A stretch of DNA of 64,000 nt from Halovenus marina (GTDB lineage Archaea > Halobacteriota > Halobacteria > Halobacteriales > Haloarculaceae): the NCBI RefSeq assembly GCF_051414115.1, contig NZ_JBLKNZ010000001.1, forward strand, positions 248,001-312,000, written 5' to 3'. The first letter of the stretch is position 1. The number at the start of each line of letters is the position of its first letter. A model generated the notes under the pieces. It ran no database searches. It had not been told where the DNA came from and worked only from the letters and a program-made list of their open reading frames with translations. Made by a program: the position numbers and the translations under genes. Below, in pieces: positions 8,891 to 17,018 of the stretch.

Positions 8891-11284
8891 CTAGTCGCTC
8901 TCGTTGATGACGCGCCAGACGTCCTCGGGGGTGATCGGCGTGTCGACTTCCTCGCCGAAGCCAAACGGCTTCAGTGCGTCACAGATGGCGTTTATGACTG
9001 CCACGTTGGCCGCAGTCGGGCCGCTTTCGCCGACGCCTTTGGCTCCGAGCGGGTTGTCCGGCGACGGCGAGGAGATCCCGTCGATCTCCATCTCGGGCAC
9101 GTGGTAGGACTTTGGCATCGCGTAGTCCTGCAGCGAACTCGTCATCATGTTGCCGCTCTCGTCGTAGGCGACATCCTCGTACATCGCCTGTGCGATGCCC
9201 TGGGCGATGCCGCCGTGGAGCTGTCCCTCGACGATCTTCGGGTTGACGCGGTTGCCGACGTCGTCGACTGCGACGTAGTTCTCGAACTCGATCTCGCCCG
9301 TGTCGGGGTCGATTGCGACGACGGCGACGTGTGTTCCCGTCGTCATCGTCAGTTCGTCCGGCAGCCAGTACGCGGTCGATTCGAGCCCTGGCTCGACTTC
9401 GCCGGGCAGGTCGAAGGCCCGATGGGCCGAGTTGGCGATGTCCTGAATCGTCAGCGAGCGCTCGGGCGCGCCGGAGATGTAGAACTCGCCGTTCTCGAAC
9501 TCCACGTCCTCCGCGGCCGCTTCGAGTTCGTGCGCAGCGATTTCGCGGGCGTCCTCGACTACGTCCCGTGCGCTCTCGACGAGCGCCGACCCGCCGACGA
9601 CCAGACTCCGACTCGCGTGGGTACCGGTTCCGTCGTTGAGTTGGCGGGTGTCGCCCTCGATGATCTCGATGTCCTCGATGGGTACGCCGAGTTCGTCAGA
9701 GAGGATCTGGGCGTAGGCCGTGTCGTGCCCCATCCCGAAGTCCATCGTCCCGCAGTAGGCGGTCACGGTACCCGATGGGTTGATCGTGACGCGACCGGAC
9801 TCCCAGTGGGTCTTGAAGATGCCTGCCTTCTTACAGATGTCCGCGGGGCCGACGCCGCTGACGTGGGCGTAACAGGACAGGCCGACGCCGAGATAGCGGT
9901 CGTCATCGTCACTTCGTGCTTCCTGCCGCTCGCGGATCTCGTCGTAATCGGCCAGATCGAGCGCCTTGTCCAGCGCTTTGTGGAAGTTGCCGCTGTCGTA
10001 GCGCTCGCCGGTGACTGACTCGTAGGGGAAGGCGTCGGTGGGGATGAAGTTCTTCCGGCGGAGTTCGGCCGGGTCCATGCCGATCTCCTCGGCGGCGGCG
10101 CTCACCAGTCGCTCGGTGAACGTGATCGCAGAGACTTCGTGGACGCCGCGGAACGAATCGAGCGGCGTCGCGTTCGTCAGCGCACCCTCGATGCGGGCGT
10201 GCAGTTCCGGCAGGTCGTACTGGCCGGGGAGCAGGTCCACCGAGAAAATCGTCGTCAGCATGTGGACGTGTGAGGAGACGTACCCGCCCACGTCGGCGAG
10301 TCCCTCGGTTCTGATCGCCAGAATGTTCCCGTCCTCGTCGAGGGCGATGTCGCCCTCGTAGTTCAGCCCGCGGCCGTGCGAGGAGGTCTGGTGGATCTCC
10401 GTTCGCTTGGCCTGCCACTTGATCGACCGTTCGAGTTCGCGCGCGACCCACGGAACGAGCGCCTCGATGTCGTAGTTGTGGATCTTCGCCCCGAACCCGC
10501 CGCCGACGCGGGGTGCGTCGATGTGGATCTTGTGTTCCGGATGGCGGATGATCCCCGAAATCGCCGACCGGTCGGAGTGGGGCGTCTGCGTACTCATCTG
10601 GATCGTCAGGTCGTCGCTGCCCGAGTTGTACGTGGCGATGGCCGCTCGCGGTTCGAGCGCGTCGGGGATGATGCGCTGTTCGTCGACGCTGACGCTCGCG
10701 GTGTGGGCGGCCTCCTCGAAGGCCTCCTCGACGGCCTCCTCGTCGCCGAACTCCCACTCGTAGGCGAGGTTGTCCTCGTAGTTCTCGTGGAGCGTCGGCG
10801 CGTCCTCGGAGAGCGCTTCCTCGGGGTCCGTCACGGAATCGAGTCGTTCGTAGTCGACTTCGATTGCGTCGACGGCGTCCTGTGCGCGGTAGCGGTCCTC
10901 CGCGATGGCGATGGCGAGCGGTTCGCCCTGATAGCGAACCTTGTCGCGCGCGATGACCGGCCGGAACAGTTCCGGTGGCACCTCGATGTAATCCGTCGAC
11001 ATCGAGGGGATCTTTCGCGGCGCGGGTGTCTCCGCCTCGTCCATGTCCTCCGCGGTGAAGACGGCGATCACGCCGTCCAGCGCTTCCGCTTTGCTCGTGT
11101 CGATGTCGTTTATCTCTGCGTGTGCGTACTGGCTCCGGTAGACCGCGGCGTGGCCTGCCCGCGCGACGTCGATGTCATCCGTGTAAGTCGCGCGACCGGT
11201 GGTGAACTCCCGGTCTTCGACACGGTCGACTGGCGAGCCAACTACCTTGTCCGATTCCGTTGCGTCAGATATGTTGCTTGTCAT
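8891..11284 (-). CDS. molybdopterin-binding large subunit of a xanthine dehydrogenase/CO dehydrogenase-family hydroxylase (CoxL-like)
   Basis: A 797-residue molybdenum hydroxylase large subunit. The N-terminal hammerhead domain begins VGSPVDRVEDREFTTGRATY. PRVGGGFGAKIHNYD is a cofactor-binding segment, and GVGESGPTAANVAV supplies the catalytic Glu (E753). The active-site loop, residues 376-385, reads DSFRGVHEVS. It has neither the AYxCSFR loop of form I CO dehydrogenase nor the AYRGAGR loop of form II. True CO oxidation is therefore unlikely, and hydroxylation of another, probably N-heterocyclic, substrate is more plausible. Small, medium and maturation subunits are encoded upstream on the same strand. 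A 100-bp gap separates it from xdhC. Confidence 0.85.
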   Translation of the reverse strand: MTSNISDATESDKVVGSPVDRVEDREFTTGRATYTDDIDVARAGHAAVYRSQYAHAEINDIDTSKAEALDGVIAVFTAEDMDEAETPAPRKIPSMSTDYIEVPPELFRPVIARDKVRYQGEPLAIAIAEDRYRAQDAVDAIEVDYERLDSVTDPEEALSEDAPTLHENYEDNLAYEWEFGDEEAVEEAFEEAAHTASVSVDEQRIIPDALEPRAAIATYNSGSDDLTIQMSTQTPHSDRSAISGIIRHPEHKIHIDAPRVGGGFGAKIHNYDIEALVPWVARELERSIKWQAKRTEIHQTSSHGRGLNYEGDIALDEDGNILAIRTEGLADVGGYVSSHVHMLTTIFSVDLLPGQYDLPELHARIEGALTNATPLDSFRGVHEVSAITFTERLVSAAAEEIGMDPAELRRKNFIPTDAFPYESVTGERYDSGNFHKALDKALDLADYDEIRERQEARSDDDDRYLGVGLSCYAHVSGVGPADICKKAGIFKTHWESGRVTINPSGTVTAYCGTMDFGMGHDTAYAQILSDELGVPIEDIEIIEGDTRQLNDGTGTHASRSLVVGGSALVESARDVVEDAREIAAHELEAAAEDVEFENGEFYISGAPERSLTIQDIANSAHRAFDLPGEVEPGLESTAYWLPDELTMTTGTHVAVVAIDPDTGEIEFENYVAVDDVGNRVNPKIVEGQLHGGIAQGIAQAMYEDVAYDESGNMMTSSLQDYAMPKSYHVPEMEIDGISSPSPDNPLGAKGVGESGPTAANVAVINAICDALKPFGFGEEVDTPITPEDVWRVINESD

Positions 11285-11384
11285 GGGTTCGTAGTGAGTC
11301 AGTCTGTCTGATAGTTCGTTCGGCGTGCAGTGTCATGAGGTTTGCTCATGTGCGTGGCAACTAGTGACACGCGGCTGTGGTCGC

Positions 11385-12533
11385 TCATCGGTCCACCTCC
11401 ACGCGCTCGTGGATCGGGGACTTCCGGTCGCGGAGGTGCTGTGGGTCCCGTTCGTTGGCGACCGCCTGCACCTCTCCGACGATACTCAACGCGATCTGAT
11501 AGGGCGTGCCGCCGCCGAGGTCGAGTCCGACCGGCGTGTAGATCCGGTCGAGTTCGGCGTCGGAAAGCGGTTCTCGGTCTGCCTCGATATCCTCGACGAC
11601 CTCCTCGAATCGCTCTGTCGGTCCCATCAGGCCGATGTAGGGCGTCTCGGTCTCCAGCAACTCCTCGATAGTGATGGTGTCGTCGACGACGTTGTGTGTC
11701 ATCACGACGGCGTAGGTGTCTTCGTCGAACGCCAGCGTCTCGTGGATCTGGGCTGGCGACGTCGACAGCACGCGGTCGGCGTTCGGGAACCGCTCGGCCG
11801 TGGCGAGTCCGCCCCGAAAGCCGATGACGGTGACCCGAAAGTCCATCCGGTCGGCGAGTTCGACCACGGGCGTCACGTCGTGGCCGGTGCCGAAGACGAC
11901 GAGGTCGGGTCGTGCAGTCACGCTGTCGACGAACACGCGGACTGTCTCACCTTCGTGTTCGACCTCCAGCGTATCGGATTGTCCAGCCGAGAGCAGCGTC
12001 TCGACTGGCTTCTCCAACTGGTCGACGAGCCACTCCGGCCAGTCGCCGACGACGGTCGTCGCCCCTGAGATGTCGCCGTCGGGGACGAGCATCCGGTCAC
12101 CCTGTTCGATTCCGTCACCGTCGAGAACGGTCAGGACGACCATGTCCTCGCCGCTCTCGTAGGCGTCGACGACCGGTCGGTAGTCGTCGGTCAGCGGTTC
12201 GACCAGCAGGTCGATGATGCCGTTACAGCCGAGTCCGAGCCCCCACACGTCGTCGTCGCCGGTCAGGTCGAACTGCTCCACGCGCGCCCGGCCGTCCGAG
12301 CGAACCTCCGCGGCCAGATCCAGCACTTCGTCTTCGAGACAGCCAGCGGTGATGCTTCCGACACCCGCGCTCTCCTCCGAGACGACCATCTTCGCGCCCG
12401 GGCGGCGGAAGGCGTTGCCCTCGACGTCGATGATGGTCGCAAGGACTGCAGAGTCGTCGCCGAGCGAGCGGTCGAGCGCTCGCATGACGGCGGACTCGGG
12501 GACGCTCCAGTGTTCTGATTCGTCGTCTGTCAT
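11385..12533 (-). CDS. XdhC/CoxI-family molybdenum hydroxylase maturation factor
   Basis: A 382-residue XdhC-type protein, which loads or protects the sulfurated molybdenum cofactor for hydroxylase insertion. The N-terminal XdhC/CoxI domain contains GSITAGCLEDEV near residue 60. The C-terminal Rossmann-like domain starts at VVFGTGHDVTPVVELA, followed by VIGFRGG and a conserved TPYIGLMGP segment. Its start overlaps the end of coxE by four bases (12530-12533), so it belongs to the same leftward operon. The stop is followed by a 100-bp gap before coxL. Family is clear. Which step it performs in this organism is not visible. Confidence 0.85.
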   Translation of the reverse strand: MTDDESEHWSVPESAVMRALDRSLGDDSAVLATIIDVEGNAFRRPGAKMVVSEESAGVGSITAGCLEDEVLDLAAEVRSDGRARVEQFDLTGDDDVWGLGLGCNGIIDLLVEPLTDDYRPVVDAYESGEDMVVLTVLDGDGIEQGDRMLVPDGDISGATTVVGDWPEWLVDQLEKPVETLLSAGQSDTLEVEHEGETVRVFVDSVTARPDLVVFGTGHDVTPVVELADRMDFRVTVIGFRGGLATAERFPNADRVLSTSPAQIHETLAFDEDTYAVVMTHNVVDDTITIEELLETETPYIGLMGPTERFEEVVEDIEADREPLSDAELDRIYTPVGLDLGGGTPYQIALSIVGEVQAVANERDPQHLRDRKSPIHERVEVDR

Positions 12534-13864
12534 GTGTGTACTCCAGTTCGGTGATAGCCAAGTGGTTCGGTTCCCGTGTACTGTTCGAGCTGTCGAGCCA
12601 GTTCCTCGATGTCGGCCGCGCCCGCAAAGGGGAAGATGCCGTCGACGTACGGGTCAGCCGCTTGCATCCCGCTTGCGGTCGGCTCGAACGACGGTGAGGC
12701 GGCGAGCGGGTTGAGCCACAGGACCAGCGGCGAGCGCTGAGACAGCCACACGACGCCGTCTTCGAGTTCCGACACGTCGCCCATCTCCAGCCCGTCGCTG
12801 ATCACGAGCGTGATGGTTCGGCGGTCGACCGCGCCCGGATGGCGGTCACGGACGGCCGTCAGCGCGCCGCCGATGCGGGTCCCGCCGCCCCACTGGGCCT
12901 CCGCGCGTTCGAGTGCGTCGTAGGCCGCTGTCGTGGTCTCGGCGTCGAATGCGGCCGATACTTCCTGTACGTCTGTATCGAACAGGAAGATCCGAAGCGA
13001 GCGCCACTCCGTCCGCAACTCACAGAGGAATCGAACGAGAAAGTCCCGGTCGATCACGTCGAGCACCGACCGGCTCACGTCGACGAAGACGACGCCGCGG
13101 AGTTCGGTCGGCGTGAAGTCGCGTTTCGGCAGCGACAGCGGCGTGCCGCCTGTCACGGCACTCCGGCGTAGCGAGCGGCGAACGTCGAGGCGTCGACCCC
13201 GGTTCGCTCGCTCGGTCCGACGGCCGGGCAGCGTGGCGAGTGCCCGAGTCAGTCGCTGCGTCGCCGTCTCGGTCCGGTCCCCGTCGCCGAACACGCCAGA
13301 CGGGTCGACTCGCTCGGACTGACCGGCCGGGCTGTAGGTCGCACTCGTATTGTCGTCTGCGGGTTCGCCCGACTGTCCCTCGGTGACGCCGCGACGCACG
13401 CCCTCGGAGCCAGCATCGCCCTCGCGTCTCGTTCGCTCCTCGTCGTCGCCCTGAGGCGTTTCGACTGTCGGCGGTTCCAGCCCACCTGTCTGTTCCTCGT
13501 CGGCCGGTTCTGTCGTCGGGTCAGTGAGATCCTGTACCCGCGACCAGAACTGGGCGAACAGGCGGTCGAACAGGTCGTAGTCGGTCGGTCGTGTGAGCAA
13601 CGCAGCGCGCAGCGAGCGCTGCACGCGCTCGCGGTCGCTGAGACCAATCTCGGCGAGTGCTTCGGCGGCCGTCTGACTCGCGTTCGCTGGCACGTCTGCG
13701 CCCTGCTGTCTGAGCGCACGGGTAAAGGCGACCAGTTCCTCGCGGAATCGGTCAGTGGGCGTCGTGTGGCCGTTCTGCTGTTGATCCGCCACAGCCACAT
13801 CCTGCTGACTGTCCGGTGTGGTCGGTTCCGCATCCGCGGACTCGTCGCCGTTACGCTTCGTCAT
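12530..13864 (-). CDS. VWA-domain protein, CoxE family
   Basis: A 444-residue protein. The first half is a charged, low-complexity Asp/Glu/Gln-rich region, and the second half is a von Willebrand factor A domain beginning RGVVFVDVSRS, with an intact DxSxS MIDAS metal motif and the later ITLVISDGLEMG strand. CoxE works with the MoxR-type ATPase CoxD in assembling the Mo/Cu active site of CO dehydrogenase and related hydroxylases. Its start overlaps the moxR-like gene by 14 bases and its end overlaps xdhC by four, so all three are coupled. The acidic spacer (roughly residues 80-200) is longer than in many bacterial CoxE proteins, a common haloarchaeal expansion. Confidence 0.85.
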   Translation of the reverse strand: MTKRNGDESADAEPTTPDSQQDVAVADQQQNGHTTPTDRFREELVAFTRALRQQGADVPANASQTAAEALAEIGLSDRERVQRSLRAALLTRPTDYDLFDRLFAQFWSRVQDLTDPTTEPADEEQTGGLEPPTVETPQGDDEERTRREGDAGSEGVRRGVTEGQSGEPADDNTSATYSPAGQSERVDPSGVFGDGDRTETATQRLTRALATLPGRRTERANRGRRLDVRRSLRRSAVTGGTPLSLPKRDFTPTELRGVVFVDVSRSVLDVIDRDFLVRFLCELRTEWRSLRIFLFDTDVQEVSAAFDAETTTAAYDALERAEAQWGGGTRIGGALTAVRDRHPGAVDRRTITLVISDGLEMGDVSELEDGVVWLSQRSPLVLWLNPLAASPSFEPTASGMQAADPYVDGIFPFAGAADIEELARQLEQYTGTEPLGYHRTGVHT

Positions 13865-14789
13865 GTGATGTCTCAGTTCCAGCGGCGTTCACGAGCGTTT
13901 CCAGCGTCTCGTCGTCCATTCGCTCGATGTCCTCGGCCTCCTTGAGCAGCGTTCCGAGCGTCCTGTGGACGGTTTCTGTCGAGAGCGACGTCTCCTCGAG
14001 GGCGGCGAGTGCGTTCGCCCAGTCGAGCGTCTCCGAGACTCCCGGCGGCTTGCGAAGCGGTTCCTTTCTGAGATTCTGCACGACCCCGACGATCTCGGCG
14101 GCGATCGTCCGGTCGAGTTGGGGCACCTTCCGTCGGACGATTTCCTCCTCCTTGTCGGCGGCAGGTGGTTCGAGATACAGGTACAGACACCGGCGCTTGA
14201 GCGCGTCGGACAGCGCACGCGTCCGATTCGACGTGATGACCACGATCGGCGGTACGTCGGCAGTGATCGTTCCCAGTTCGGGGACAGTCACCTGAAACTC
14301 GGAGAGAAATTCCAGCAACAGCGCCTCGAACTCCTCGTCGGCCCGGTCGACTTCGTCGATCAGTAACACGGACGGGCGGTCCTCGCTCGCGCGGAGTGCG
14401 CGCAAGAGCGGGCGTTCGAGCAGGTACTCCTCGGAGAACACGGACGCTTCAGGCAGGGACTCGTCGGTCTCCGCGCCGGTCGTTCGGGACTGCACGGCGA
14501 GGATCTGTTTCGTGTAGTTCCACTCGTACAGCGCGTTCTCGGCGACCAGCCCCTCGTAACACTGCAGACGGATCAGTTCCGTCGCGAGTCCCTCGGAGAG
14601 CACCTTCGCGAGTTCGGTCTTGCCCGCGCCGGGAGGCCCCTCGACGAGCAGCGGCTTCCCCAGCCGGAGCGCGAGCAACACCGTGGTCACGATGTCGTCG
14701 TCTGCGACGTAGTCGGCGCTCTCGAAGCCCTCTCGAAGTCGCTCCTCGGAGATGTCCTCGAACGCGCTCGGCTGGTGTGTCCCACTCAT
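13851..14789 (-). CDS. MoxR-family AAA+ ATPase (CoxD-like)
   Basis: A 312-residue AAA+ ATPase of the MoxR class. Walker A is EGPPGAGKTEL near residues 53-63 and Walker B is VLLIDEVDRADEEFE near 140-154. TSNRTRALSDALKRRCLYLYL carries the sensor and arginine-finger region. MoxR ATPases partner with VWA proteins for metal-centre or complex maturation. Here the partner is the overlapping coxE, and the pair lies inside a molybdenum hydroxylase operon. It is therefore a CoxD-type chaperone for that enzyme. The gap to coxM is six bases. Confidence 0.88.
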   Translation of the reverse strand: MSGTHQPSAFEDISEERLREGFESADYVADDDIVTTVLLALRLGKPLLVEGPPGAGKTELAKVLSEGLATELIRLQCYEGLVAENALYEWNYTKQILAVQSRTTGAETDESLPEASVFSEEYLLERPLLRALRASEDRPSVLLIDEVDRADEEFEALLLEFLSEFQVTVPELGTITADVPPIVVITSNRTRALSDALKRRCLYLYLEPPAADKEEEIVRRKVPQLDRTIAAEIVGVVQNLRKEPLRKPPGVSETLDWANALAALEETSLSTETVHRTLGTLLKEAEDIERMDDETLETLVNAAGTETSHDEA

Positions 14790-14795
14790 CGTCGA

Positions 14796-15668
14796 TTACA
14801 GCGAGTCGAGTGCGGCTTCGACTGCGTCCTCGGTGTAGACCTTCAGCAGTTGCAGGCGGAACTCGGGGGAGGCCTGCATGTCGTCCATGACCATGAACTC
14901 GTCGAGGTCGTCGGGCGCGTGCGCGGCGGCGTCCTCGATCTCCTCCGATGAAAGCGAGTCGACCGACTCGCCGGTGAGCGCGTCCTCGACGGGGCCGAGA
15001 CGGACCCCGTGGTCCATCACGCCGTTTGCGGCGATGCGAACGTCGGTGAGCGTCCCGTCTTCGGCCTGCAGGTTTGCGGCGACGCCGACGAGCGCGTAGC
15101 CCGACGATGGGCTGGGCTTTTTGACGTATGCCCCGCTTGCATCGGGTTGCCGCGGGATTTCGACGGCCGTCAGAATCTCGTCTTCCGCGATGTCGTTCGC
15201 GTACATCCCGTGGAAGAAGTCGTCGATGGGAATCGCTCGCTCGCCGTCTGGACCCTGCACGTGAACGGTCACGTCGGCAGCGAGCGCCGCCGCCGGGAGG
15301 TCCGACGCGGGGTCGGAGTGAGCGAGATTTCCGCCGAACGTCCCGCGATTCCGGACCTGCTTGTCACCGACTGCGTGGGTCGTCTCGGCGATAACCGTGT
15401 TCTCCTCCCAGAGTTGGTCGTCGTCGACGACGGTGGCGTAGGTCGTCGCTGCGCCGACCGTGATCGTCTCCTCGCCGTACTCGATTCCGGTCAGGTCGTC
15501 GACCTCGCTGATGTCGACGAGCGAATCAGGGCTGGAGAGCCCGGATTTCATCGTCGGGAGCAGGCTGTGCCCGCCAGCGAGCAGTTCCGCTCCGGGGTTG
15601 TCCGCGAGCATATCGAGCGCTTCCTCGACGCTCTCCGGTCGGTGGTAATCGAAGCTGTCGGGATACAT
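14796..15668 (-). CDS. FAD-binding medium subunit of the molybdenum hydroxylase (CoxM-like)
   Basis: A 290-residue CoxM/XdhB-type subunit. FAD-pyrophosphate contacts are the LLAGGHSLLPTMK segment near residues 30-42 and NRGTFGGNLAHSDPASD near 105-121, followed by the CO-deh-flav C-terminal domain. Electrons pass from the Mo site through the 2Fe-2S subunit to this FAD and then to an acceptor. It lies three bases after coxS on the same strand, forming a stable three-subunit enzyme with coxS and coxL, although the maturation genes intervene before coxL. Start MYPDSFDYHRP is typical of the family. Confidence 0.9.
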   Translation of the reverse strand: MYPDSFDYHRPESVEEALDMLADNPGAELLAGGHSLLPTMKSGLSSPDSLVDISEVDDLTGIEYGEETITVGAATTYATVVDDDQLWEENTVIAETTHAVGDKQVRNRGTFGGNLAHSDPASDLPAAALAADVTVHVQGPDGERAIPIDDFFHGMYANDIAEDEILTAVEIPRQPDASGAYVKKPSPSSGYALVGVAANLQAEDGTLTDVRIAANGVMDHGVRLGPVEDALTGESVDSLSSEEIEDAAAHAPDDLDEFMVMDDMQASPEFRLQLLKVYTEDAVEAALDSL

Positions 15669-15671
15669 CGA

Positions 15672-16208
15672 TCAGTCACCACCAGTTTCGGCCGGGACGC
15701 CGCCGTCGGTCGCCGACTCGGCTTCGTCACCGTACATTCGTTCTGCTGCGGATTCGACCGCACGGACGATGTTCTGATAGCCCGTACACCGGCAGAGATT
15801 CCCCTCGATCGCTTCCCGGATCTCCTCGTCGTCCGGGTTCGGGTCCTCGGTCTCCTCGAGGAACTCCTTTGCGGTCATGATCATGCCGGGCGTGCAGTAG
15901 CCGCACTGGAGTCCGTGCTCCTCGTTGAACGTTTCCTGCAGTGGATGCAGGTCGTCGTGGGCCTCGGCCAATCCTTCGACGGTCGTAATCTCGGCCCCGT
16001 CGGCCTGCACGGCGAGCATGGTGCAGGACTTGACCACGTCGCCGTCGACTTCGACCGTACAGGCACCGCACATGCTACTCTCACAGCCGACGTTCGGGCC
16101 CGTGTAGCCGAGTTCGTCTCGGAGCGCGTGCACGAGCAGCGTTCGCGATTCGACAGTCAGCGTCTGTTCGGTTCCGTTGACAGTGAGTGTGATCTCGTGT
16201 GAACTCAT
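15672..16208 (-). CDS. 2Fe-2S small subunit of the molybdenum hydroxylase (CoxS-like)
   Basis: A 178-residue iron-sulfur subunit. The plant-type 2Fe-2S domain has the cluster motif GCESSMCGACTV (C-x4-C-x2-C), and the C-terminal helical domain has LQCGYCTPGM with NLCRCTGYQNI (C-x2-C ... C-x-C). These are the eight Cys ligands of the two clusters in xanthine-dehydrogenase-family small subunits. A Glu/Asp/Thr-rich tail of about 20 residues is a haloarchaeal addition. Its ATG is three bases after the coxG stop and its stop is followed three bases later by coxM, so it is early in the leftward operon. Confidence 0.92.
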   Translation of the reverse strand: MSSHEITLTVNGTEQTLTVESRTLLVHALRDELGYTGPNVGCESSMCGACTVEVDGDVVKSCTMLAVQADGAEITTVEGLAEAHDDLHPLQETFNEEHGLQCGYCTPGMIMTAKEFLEETEDPNPDDEEIREAIEGNLCRCTGYQNIVRAVESAAERMYGDEAESATDGGVPAETGGD

Positions 16209-16211
16209 CGG

Positions 16212-16811
16212 TTAGAAATAGCTCTTGATTCGGTCACGGAGGTTCCCGCTCTCATCGCCGACGTCCTGAAGCTGTTTTTGGACCTTCTTGAAAAAGCGGT
16301 TGATGACGCGGTTCGCAACCGGGCTGATGACGCGCTGTCCCATGTTTGCGATCCGGCCGAACACGCTTGTCTCCGCCCACCAATCGACCTCGACGCCGTT
16401 CTCGATCTCTCGCAGCTCCATCCCGGCATTCATCTCGAAGCTACTGTCGCTCGCACTCCCCTTGCCTGAAGAGCGCATCTCGGGGAACTCACGGTGTTCG
16501 ATCGTGACGACAGTCTCGAACGTCGGCTTGACGCTGCCGACACTCAGTTGCATCACTGCCGCGTACTTGCCACCCTCCTTGAACGCACGGGCTGCGACAT
16601 CGTCTGGGTCCGCGTCCGGGAGGATCGGAACGTCTTCGTCGTTCTCCTGAGCCTCTGCGAGCAGCGCATCGAAGTCAGGATCGTCGTCTTCGACCTCGAC
16701 GAGGAACTGACAGCCTGGAAGGGCTTCCTTGATCATCTCTGGGTCGGAGAGGGCCATCCACACCTCCTCCATCGTTACGTCTTCGAGTGTGAACGTATCA
16801 TTAAATTCCAT
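16212..16811 (-). CDS. CoxG-family SRPBCC protein, first gene of the molybdenum hydroxylase operon
   Basis: A 199-residue CoxG homologue. The opening MEFNDTFTLEDVTMEEVW and SDPEMIKEALPGCQ are hallmarks of the CO-dehydrogenase subunit G family, which has a START/SRPBCC hydrophobic pocket. A positively charged C-terminal tail (VINRFFKKVQKQLQDV) may associate with the membrane, as proposed for bacterial CoxG. It precedes coxS by three bases and appears to be the first gene of the block. Classical cox clusters usually put coxG last, so the order here is rearranged. The pocket may bind quinone or another lipid-like ligand; that is an inference from the fold. Confidence 0.85.
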   Translation of the reverse strand: MEFNDTFTLEDVTMEEVWMALSDPEMIKEALPGCQFLVEVEDDDPDFDALLAEAQENDEDVPILPDADPDDVAARAFKEGGKYAAVMQLSVGSVKPTFETVVTIEHREFPEMRSSGKGSASDSSFEMNAGMELREIENGVEVDWWAETSVFGRIANMGQRVISPVANRVINRFFKKVQKQLQDVGDESGNLRDRIKSYF

Positions 16812-16886
16812 GGAAAACCCTCACCTCTGGGAACGTGTGTGTCTGCGACATTATGTGTACACCGTGATGATCTGGTCATCTTACGT

Positions 16887-16894
16887 ACTTAAAT
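16887..16894 (-). promoter_or_regulatory. candidate TATA-like box upstream of the molybdenum hydroxylase operon
   Basis: The 207-bp gap 16812-17018 contains an AT-rich atttaagt segment (minus strand) about 76-83 nt before the coxG start. It would give a leader of roughly 50 nt rather than a leaderless mRNA. A second weaker AT-rich segment lies near 16848-16856. Neither is strong enough to be certain. Confidence 0.35.
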
Positions 16895-17018
16895 CCAGCG
16901 GGAGCCGGTGACACACAAAGCGATCAACTACGGCGGATTGTGCTGCTTTCTGTCCCTGAACGCTCGGATTTGCCGGTCTGGTCGGCGGCCCTTGGAACGT
17001 GTTGGCGACCGACAGTGG

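Noticed and set aside
6638..10018. Long plus-strand frames opposite hyuA and coxL
   Set aside because: The minus-strand proteins have clear family motifs throughout; the plus-strand translations are low-complexity Asp/Arg/Val-rich.
8891..11284. CO dehydrogenase proper (coxL)
   Set aside because: The active-site loop DSFRGVHEVS is neither the AYxCSFR of form I nor the AYRGAGR of form II, so a CO-specific name is not justified.
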